In this document: in pieces, positions 45,800 through 52,724 of the stretch
Layout: each line of letters starts with the position of its first letter
Numbering within the stretch: the first letter of the stretch is position 1
Source of the DNA: Thoreauomyces humboldtii
Lineage: Eukaryota > Chytridiomycota > Chytridiomycetes > Spizellomycetales > Powellomycetaceae
NCBI GenBank assembly: GCA_027596035.1
Contig: JADGJA010000062.1
Span: 1 to 52,724, forward strand
Length of the DNA: 52,724 nucleotides
Direction: 5' to 3'
Translations under genes and position numbers: made by a program
Notes under the pieces: model-generated
Database searches by the model: none
What the model was told of the DNA's origin: nothing
The model's input: the letters and a program-made list of their open reading frames with translations, nothing else

Positions 45800-48700
45800 G
45801 CCCAAAGCAGTTTCCCTAGCGGTGGGGTGGAGGCATTTCTTGCGGACAACGCTGATTATGGACGTTGTCATCTCAGATGTTTGGATTGGTCTTCCCGAAA
45901 CCTGGTGGCGATAGCTTCAAGCGGAGCAGACAATGACCAACCAACACTGTGGAAGAAGCGGCAGAGAAAGATCAAGAGGTTGGCCCCTGGACGATGATCG
46001 AATTAAAACACCTGCATAGTCTAATCCTCCTGCTGTAAGGAATCTCACCGCGCCAGTCATCACCGTTTATCGAGCGCTAGAAGGCGGCTCCCGGGAGAAG
46101 TTGTGTGAGCTTGATCCCTCATCGCCCTCCCACCCGAGTAGCGAGATCATCATGGTGCGGTGGGACCAAGGAGGGGAACGCCTGGCTAGTGTGGACCGGG
46201 ACGGGAGAATTGTCATATGGCGTATGAAGGTAGATCATCGTTACAATGTTCAGGCTAGTGCATTAGTGTCCGACCATGTTTTGCTGTAGGATTGCCTGAA
46301 CCGCTGGCGTCGCATTCATCTCATTGAGATAGGAAGCCCTGTTATGAGCTTCCAGTGGTTGCAAAGCGAGCGGCAGGTATGTTTGTCAAACGCTTAATGT
46401 TCCTGAACATAGCCTGATACTCTGCAGTGGGTTGCAGCGACAGATGAGGCTGCCGCTTCCCATTCAGTAGATCCTCCAGGATTTATTCGCGCGCCATTTT
46501 GTGGACCAATGGCTGATACGGCCGGTGCTGCGTTTCTGGTGTTAACCGAGGATTGTAAGGTATTTCTAACTGCTGAAATTCAATGTCAAGACTTGGGACT
46601 GAACTGTGATTCAGGTGCATGCAATTCATGAGGATAATTTGGCACGGATCCATCGCTTCGAGGTCGATCTCCGAAGCCACGTACCGCAAGGACTGCAACA
46701 AGGCGTTCCAGAGAGTCATTCATTAGGATGTTCAGGTGACATTAAGTTGCTTCCAGGTATGCTAGCGCAAAGCACCAGGGTAGATGGCAAGCGCTTCGTT
46801 GATTATGTTGGCACAGATCAAAGCGTATTATTCGCGGTTTTTGCGCCTTCTGAGCTTTCGGGTCACCTTCTGACTTTTAAAGCTCAACTGAACTTTGAAG
46901 AACATGGTATGCGCTGCGTTCAATACTGTTACTGAGGCAGGTGACTCATGTTTGTCATCAAGAGTTCACATTACAGCGTAGCGACTCGTTCGATCTTTTG
47001 ACGCTGGAAACGTATTCCAACGCTATGGCCGCCATGCCAGTACAAATCAGCCACATTCGGGTGATCTCCGCGAGCTCACTTTTCGTCGCAAGCCTCCACG
47101 AACCTCGCCTGGGCGGGCCGCATGTTGCCGTCGTGCGGGGACTCGAGCATTGCTCGCAGGGTTTCCATATTGTAAAATTCAACGACGAAGCGGTATCTGG
47201 GCTTTACACTTCTTTGCCCGCTACATATTTATAGCTCACAAAGTTTTGGCTAAGAAATGGGTTGTAGAGGCTCGAGCCCCGGTTCAAGATCGAAGCGAAC
47301 TCACAGCGGTCCACGTTCTGGAACGCTCCGAACGGAAAGAGGCCGATTCGCAACCAGTCATGCTCTTGGGCTACCAAAACGGGACATGCGAGCTTCGCAA
47401 TGTCGGTGGCTTGGAACCGACTAACTTGAATGTCTTTTCGTTCGCTCCATATGTGGCGCCTGAAGCGGTCAAGCAGGTTACCGAAAACGGCGCGCAGGAT
47501 AGCACCATCGCAATGGACATCCCAAGTCAGTCAGTTGAGACTTCTGAATTGCCACTACCCGCGCCATCTTCCGCGGGTAGTCTAGCCCGCGATGGGACGC
47601 TCTGTCCAGTTTTGGCGTTTGCTATCTCTCCGAACAGCGTGGAGATTCTTGTTGCAAAACAACGCCCAACGGGAACCTCGTTCATTGACCTATTTCGATA
47701 TGATCATGACGGTCTGGAAGGTATGGTTTAAACTATCGAGTGCTGATCTTGAGTCTAAATCGATGATCATCTTTTGCGGGCCAGTAGCTACGTCGTCCAA
47801 AATTAGCCGCAGCGCAATCGTTCGGTGTTTGTCTACCAAGTTTACGCTCGCGATTCTCAATGGTCAAGAGTATGCCGATTTGGCTTTCGCGTGGAAAGAA
47901 AATGGTGAGTCATAACGCCGTAGGTAATGGAAAGAACCATGGGATCTCATATTGCTCACTCTAGATCTCGCTGGCGATATTATCAATAAGGTCTATCAAT
48001 TCCACTCAAGCCTTTGTGAAGCTGCCGAATCGGTCGAAGGCGAGCAACCCCCGAAAATCGTGGTCGAGGATACGTCTCTTCTGGCACTGCAGCTTGCTAT
48101 GCACCGGTAAATCGGCGCGCCTGATTTCGCGATGGCATTTCAAAAACTTAATCAGTTTTCCAGCGCAATCCCTCTGACGCACCCTTTAGCTTTCAATACC
48201 GAGGCGGCATTACATATTTCCTCGATTGCGGCACAATGCCTTTCAGCATTCGAACATCAGCACTTAGCTTCAGCGCGCATCGAGAAAATGATCGAAACAG
48301 GCAACTTGCAAGCTTTGGAACCGAATGGTTCACTTAACACCGCCATGGTCCTTCGGAAAGGTCAATTCTTTCTGACTATAGTTGTGTTTCTCGGGAACGT
48401 TAATAGCTCACACTACTCTCTTTAGACTGCGTCCAGCATCTGGTTTCGTTGCAGATCTGGATCGTCAAATTCATTACCACCCTGCTTCGACAATTGTATA
48501 GCGTCGTCAACATGCATGAAAACAACGACCGTGCAGCCGAAGAGCAAGATGGTTTGTAGCTTCTGATGTTCCTGACGGATAGAAAGGTATAAATTGCGAA
48601 TCTCATTATTATGCGTCTGCAGATGCCCAACGCATACACGACGCCATGAATCGTCCAACCATCCTCCCTCTCCTCTTCCACTCTGGCGTCCGACAAGCCC

Positions 48701-49680
48701 TTATCGCCATCTCTCTCGTCATGATTTACCTCTTCCCCAACATTCGCCTTCGAGCCACGCTCCTCAACCGGCAGGACGTGCTCTTCTCATACTACATGCA
48801 GATGGCAGAGGCCATCAAGGGAACCCCTTTGAAGTTCCCTGTGTTCGCACGGTTCCTGTTTGACCTCGGTCGCGAAGTGCAAGGGTCGTTGCAGCAATCG
48901 ACGATCTCGGACGCACGACGGAAGGAGATGGAAAGGACCATGATGCTCAAAGGAACCTTGGACGAACAGTATCGGCCCGCGGCAGTGAAATGCAAAACAA
49001 TGCTAGACAACTACGTCATTTACCTCTTCGAGAACGGTCATCAAGTCCCTCCCACCATCCCGACGGCCATCACGTCCGAGCAGAAGGACCTCCTTCATGG
49101 TCCCTCCGTCAGGTTCATGTTCGGCTTCGCGAGAACGGAGATGCTGGGATTGGGACAAAAGGTGGAACACGCTAGGATCACGCTCAAGGAAACGTCGACG
49201 GTCGCCGGGATGGGTGGTGACGCAGGCGATACGGCCCTGCGGATGGTGACAGGTGGAATGGTAGGTACAAGCAACGCTACGGCTGCTGTTGCTGTCGGGT
49301 TGGATCAACCTTCCCACAAACGACGGACGGTGGACGACATACGCTCAAAGGTCGACGTTGTCTCGAAACGCACGCTCCGAAAGGCGACGGCGATCCGACA
49401 GTGCACGCGATGTCTTCAATATGCGCGACTGGACTGGACCTCCCCACTGAAGGGGGAAGAGATCGAGCTGGGAGAGGACGGTGTGGCGAGCGAAGGCAAC
49501 GCTATGGACATCGATTCGAAGCTGGCGGCCGCTGTCCCAGGGGATCGAGTTATGAGCCTAGGCGAAATCGGCGCAGACCTCGTGGCTGTCGAGCGTAGCG
49601 TCGAGGACTGGCAGCATCGTGTGTTCCGTGACTCGTGCGTGTGCGGCGGATGGTGGCGGGAGGTCCTGGCCGCGGAGTAA
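45800..49680 (+). CDS. MED16: Mediator complex subunit 16 (Sin4/MED16)
   Basis: MED16 is a Mediator tail subunit linking activators to RNA polymerase II. The first recognised exon (45800-45985) encodes RCHLRCLDWSSRNLVAIASS, matching the CAWSCRNLIAF region of animal MED16. It has no start codon, so an upstream exon is missing from this call. The next exons give a WD40 propeller start (IIMVRWDQGGERLASVDRDGRIVIW), PVMSFQWLQSERQWVA, FIRAPFCGPMADTAGAAFLV, ISHIRVISASSLFVASL and VMLLGYQNGTCELRNV. The C-terminal half, mostly one exon from about 48640, has NRPTILPLLFHSGVRQAL, the Cys pair RQCTRCLQYARL and the family-typical end WQHRVFRDSCVCGGWWREVL. Ten or more introns occur. The four C-terminal cysteines are conserved in MED16 and may bind metal. 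Confidence 0.85.
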
Positions 49681-49867
49681 ACAACGCTTCGGACAGCGTA
49701 CAATGCCCTATCCTCGTGGAAGGATAGAGCTTCAGAACGGAACAAGTGCTGAGAAAGCATTTCTTGAATTATACATAAAGAAAATTGGTATCGTTTTGCC
49801 CTCGATCCCATTCCTCAGATCAGGACCCCTATTGTCCGATGTTATCCCTTGTTTCCACGCAGGCTGA

Positions 49868-50190
49868 CTATACTTGAGTGCGGCTAGGCTGCTTCCTTGG
49901 GCTGCTTTCTGGACTGGTTTGTTCGGGGCTGACTTCTTTGCCTTTTGAGCTTCGAACGCCGTCCGATTGTCCTTTTTCTTGGTCTCTTTCTTGTGCTCTG
50001 TACAATTGATTTTCTTAGATCAGAAAGCTTGCGACTGCTTACTTCTTCTGCTTCAGCGTTCGAAGGAGCATTTCGCTTCGGTTAAAGCCGCGCTGAGGCT
50101 GAACTTTAAACCCGGTAACTGATCTTTTATGAATTCCATAAAATGATCGTCTTTGAACATGCGGGATCTCCGCTCATGACTCGTAAGCTT
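49868..50190 (-). CDS. Coding-like short gene, unresolved
   Basis: A minus-strand stretch between MED16 and the next gene looks coding but could not be assembled. One exon reads FYGIHKRSVTGFKVQPQRGF plus NRSEMLLRTLKQKK. A 45-nt intron (GTAAGC...TGTACAG) joins it to KAQERDQEKGQSDG and a Ser/Pro-rich tail ending PSRTQV with TAG at 49868-49870. In another frame the second exon reads EHKKETKKKDNRTAFEAQKAKK, which is also protein-like. The 5' end has an ATG near 50200 (MRPRSLRVMSGDPA) in a different phase. The product would be a basic protein of roughly 80-100 residues. I do not recognise the family, and a decayed gene is possible. Confidence 0.35.
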
Positions 50191-50252
50191 CTTGGTCTCA
50201 TTGTGGGCAAGGCCGTCGCTGACGCGTGATCAAATTTTTTTTTCAAGCACAC

Positions 50253-51005
50253 ATGGTCATGTCAGAGACCACCAAGTCGTTGAGACGTTATGTCACGCCT
50301 GTCGACGATGTAAGGCCCTTTGCCGCGCTGTTCAAAGCCGCAGCGGGTGTGACCGTCCCGCCTGCCGTGAAGCTGGGACACGTGGTCTTGTCAAGGTAAT
50401 AGAAGGGCGCTCTTTGAAGCACTCTTGGAAGGCAATTTGTCCCAACCTTTAAACGCCATTTTAGGTCTCTTCGTGAATTGTCGGACAAGGAGGATCGCGC
50501 TTCCTATCGCATTGCCAGCATTGGCTATCAATCTGATTGGGAATGGGACAAAGCAATGGATCACTACAATTCCCTTTCCAGTCACCTCAAAGATGCCATA
50601 CCGAACCCGACCTCCGAAAACTTCATGCGCAGCTGTGCTAATGCGCTCAGCCTTTCGCCGGGCCACGTTTTTGCCGAGCTGACAGACCAGCGCATCTGCC
50701 CAAACTTGCCGGATGCTGTTTACCTGCAAGTATCTGTGTTCGTTACTTCCGACTGTTGCGGTTCACCAGTGCTGCTCGTAGACTCAGGCGACGAGCTTGT
50801 CGTGGCCGGTTTGAGTAAGTATTCCATTTCTTTGACTATGGTTTTTGTCTGCTGTTTTGTGTGACTAATATTTCGAAAACTCGTCCTCTTAGTCATCGGG
50901 GGCAGTGTGCAAGCGAACCACAATGTCGCAATCAGTTTCAACGATAGTCGTGTCCGGGCGATGCTGGAACGGAACGAGCTCATGGGTCCGTACAGTCAAG
51001 CGTAG
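50253..51005 (+). CDS. Unknown 201-residue protein
   Basis: Three exons: 50253-50395, 50465-50814 and 50893-51005. Both introns are GT-AG and in phase (TCAAG/GTAATA...TTTTAG and GGTTTGA/GTAAGT...CTTAG). The product begins MVMSETTKSLRRYVTPVDDV (a second in-frame ATG lies two codons on). It includes YNSLSSHLKDAIPNPTSENF, GHVFAELTDQRICPNLPDAV, SPVLLVDSGDELVVAGLIIGG and ends ERNELMGPYSQA. No signal peptide, membrane segment or known domain is apparent; the order suggests a small globular alpha/beta protein. I do not recognise it. The final codon and TAG lie inside the terminal repeat of an inserted element, so the original C-terminus may have been replaced. Confidence 0.7.
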
Positions 51006-51116
51006 AAAGTGAACGGACTCGTACAGGAAGTTGTGGTTTTTCTGCAGGCACGATTTCGAGATTTTGGCAGGGTGGGATAGCAACAACGCTTAAAGCGAGT
51101 CCGCTCACTTTCTACG
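51001..51116. mobile_element. MITE-like element, copy 1
   Basis: A 116-bp element with 21-bp terminal inverted repeats: CGTAGAAAGTGAACGGACTCG at 51001-51021 pairs with 51096-51116 (20 of 21 match). The interior (51028-51087) includes CTGCAGGCACGATTTC and GTGGGATAGCAACAAC. It has no coding capacity. Its outer left end supplies the stop codon of the preceding gene. Miniature non-autonomous DNA transposons have this design, but the parent family is not identified. Confidence 0.8.
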
Positions 51117-51126
51117 CCTGACTGAG

Positions 51127-51241
51127 CGTAGAAAGTACTTGGACTGTCACAAGAAGTTGTTGCTATCCCACTCAGCCAAAATCTAGAAATCGTGCCTGCA
51201 GAAAGACCCCAACTTCTTGTGACAGTCCAAGTACTTTCTAC
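51127..51241. mobile_element. MITE-like element, copy 2, inverted relative to copy 1
   Basis: A 115-bp element with a perfect 32-bp inverted repeat: 51128-51159 pairs with 51210-51241 (GTAGAAAGTACTTGGACTGT and onward). The interior is close to the reverse complement of copy 1's interior (about 55 of 61 positions between 51028-51087 and the facing arm). The outer 10 bp CGTAGAAAGT is shared with copy 1 on the left. A 10-bp linker (CCTGACTGAG) separates the two copies. Confidence 0.8.
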
Positions 51242-51549
51242 TCTCGTAGGGAAACGCATTTAACGGAAAGAAAGTTGAACCATTCAACCACTTGCATTGC
51301 TTCAATCATCACGGGAGAAAGAACCGGTTGTGGTATATGCTTACAAAACGGTTATTGTCGACGACGATCCCGTCTGTCAGGGCTCCGACTGGTACTGCCT
51401 CGTCGATTCCGTTCCTAGCGCAAGCTGCTGAAGGATTTGAAGAGCCTAGCATACTCCGGTTGGTCAGAAACCCTTAGGACTCGGCTAAGACGTATGTGTT
51501 GCAGTTGTTCCAAATATGTACATAAGAGAAAATTGGCATGGTTCATCCC
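51242..51549 (+). other. Spacer with a 51-codon coding-like frame
   Basis: After the paired elements a plus-strand frame is open at 51279-51431, with residues VVVYAYKTVIVDDDPVCQG and WYCLVDSVPSASC before TGA. It lacks a start codon. Its composition is more protein-like than other spacers here. It may be the displaced end of the upstream unknown gene or a chance frame. The remainder up to 51549 is the SPT3 3' flank. Confidence 0.3.
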
Positions 51550-52724
51550 TCAGATCAGAGCCAGCCCCGTCCGCACGATGTCTCCCCTGAAATTATTGAT
51601 GGGCTGCGTGACCTTCTGGAGCCTTCTGAACGCCTCGTGGATGTGGACGGTCTGCAATGGCTTCTGCTCGTTTGTGGGTTTTGCGAAGAGTCCATAGTTT
51701 CGCTTCTCCATCTCCCTCTTCTCACGTTCCACCTCGTCGACGCGATGACCATCCCACTCGCGCTTGATGTGAAGAGCTCGTTCCGTGAGGGTGCGGACCA
51801 TCTCGAACGCGATGAAGCCGAGGATCTCGATGATTTCGGCTGTTGGCTTGTTTTCATAATATCTGAGAATCCCCCATAAATGTCAGTTCATCTTCCCTTG
51901 TGGTTTGAAAGGACATGACCATGACGGTTGGCGGGACCTACCGAGCCATCTCACACCACTTTCGAAACCGAGCAGCCTTCTTGAAGACGAACGAAGCCTG
52001 CCTGCATTCGGAATAGTACATGTACTCTTCCTTTGTCATTTTCCGCGTCACCTCGTCTGCTTCCTTCGTGAGGTTAGATCAGTCCCTATCTCGCGCTGGG
52101 GGTTGGCGAAGCCTGGAAGGCCGTGCTCAGGTGAAACCCACCCGTAATCGAGATTGCTGCAGATCGTCCGCCACTTGCTGATCTTCGTCCTCTTCCTCGT
52201 CATCGTCCTCTTCCAGGACGCTGCCGTAGTGGTTGATGAGATCCCACGAGAACTTGATCTTTCGTCGCACGATTCCGCTGGAACTTCTTTCAGCTGTGGG
52301 AGTTTGATGCGAATCAGGGTTTCCGCTCATGTGCAAGCGCGACCGTTTCCGATTCCAGGTTCGTTCGTCTCGTTCCGTCCACCTCACTGTGTTCCCTCTA
52401 CTTTTTGGGATCGCTCCGAACACTCTACTCCGTCCCCACTCCCGTCAACCTGATCCTCGCACCGTTCTACCCTTCCCTTCACCAACCACGGCAAAACATG
52501 ACGTACGTCCTTCGTTCTCTGCCTCTGCCTCGACGATCTCCTCTCCGGCTTCTGGGTTCTTCTTGGCCGACTTTTGCGCGTCGCGAAAGGAGAGATAGGT
52601 GCGAAGGGTGTTGACCTTTTGGCGGTCGTGACGGATGAGGAAGATGAGGTCCTCGGTGGCGAGGAAGCGAGAGTTCCGTTTGGCGGCCTGTTGGACTGCT
52701 CGCACCACCTGGCAAGCGGGGGGG
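51550..52724 (-). CDS. SPT3: SPT3, SAGA complex histone-fold subunit (5' end beyond window)
   Basis: SPT3 is a SAGA subunit with paired histone folds that helps deliver TBP to promoters. The window holds all but the N-terminal part. The first visible segment, AVQQAAKRNSRFLATEDLIFLIRHDRQKV plus NTLRTYLSFRDAQK, is the end of histone fold 1 and matches yeast Spt3 (FLIRHDKAKVNRLRTYLSW). Then come an acidic stretch (EEDDDEEEDEDQQ), KEEYMYYSECRQASFVFKKAARFRKW, IIEILGFIAFEMVRTLTERAL (second histone fold) and LQTVHIHEAFRRLQKV, ending RTGLALI with the stop at 51550-51552. Three short introns are inferred. The product runs off the right edge, where the frame remains open. Confidence 0.9.

Noticed and set aside
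50222..50227. ACGCGT upstream of the unknown gene as an MBF site
   Set aside because: The hexamer occurs several times here, including inside a PDI intron, so a single copy is not evidence of cell-cycle control.

Overview
The window is nuclear DNA of a fungus or close fungal relative. Nearly every gene is interrupted by short introns (about 45-80 nt, GT...AG), and genes lie close together on both strands. The protein set points to an early-diverging lineage rather than an ascomycete or basidiomycete yeast. It has a retinoblastoma pocket protein, a katanin p60 severing ATPase, a MARK/PAR-1 kinase with UBA and KA1 domains, a CaMKK-like kinase, a KDM8/JMJD5 JmjC oxygenase, a promethin (LDAF1)-like protein and a full-length Mediator MED16. 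This placement is inferred from protein content; no tree or database search was run.

Layout, left to right: MARK kinase (+, 459-2764); exportin CRM1 (-, 3157-7533); USP10/Ubp3 deubiquitinase (-, 8131-about 10568); eIF3e (+, 11373-13127) converging on katanin p60 (-, 13272-15758); retinoblastoma-like protein (+, 16585-20533), divergent from katanin across an 826-bp spacer; Dug1-type dipeptidase (-, 20709-22712), divergent from a promethin-like protein (+, 22926-23781); protein disulfide isomerase (+, 24072-25825) converging on the KDM8-like gene (-, 25875-27279). A roughly 2 kb gene-poor stretch follows, then thymidylate synthase (+, 29313-30353), a membrane-anchored YtcJ-type amidohydrolase (+, 30645-33418), a Trf4/PAPD5-type nucleotidyltransferase (+, 33626-35120) and a CaMKK-like kinase (+, 35724-37210). 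After these come a RasGEF (-, 37648-40549), the Ski2 RNA helicase (-, 41542-45414), MED16 (+, about 45800-49680), an unresolved short minus-strand coding stretch, an unknown 201-aa protein (+, 50253-51005), a pair of inverted MITE-like elements (51001-51242) and the 3' part of the SAGA subunit SPT3 (-, 51550 to the window end).

Most genes are eukaryotic housekeeping genes and form no operon-like pathway. Several themes recur: cell-cycle entry (Rb, plus thymidylate synthase with an E2F-consensus site upstream), kinase and small-GTPase signalling (MARK, CaMKK, RasGEF), RNA surveillance (Trf4-like and Ski2, cofactors of the nuclear and cytoplasmic exosome), transcription coactivators (MED16, SPT3), and ER or lipid-droplet biology (PDI, promethin-like).

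The observations most worth a second look are the Rb protein with a C-terminal cyclin-docking motif together with the E2F-type site at thymidylate synthase, and the head-to-head foldback pair whose terminal repeat supplies the stop codon of an unknown gene. I also single out the FGDL motif recovered in an extra 5' exon of the USP10 homologue and an 80-bp direct duplication between RasGEF and SKI2. I saw no tRNA, rRNA, CRISPR array or recognisable retroelement.
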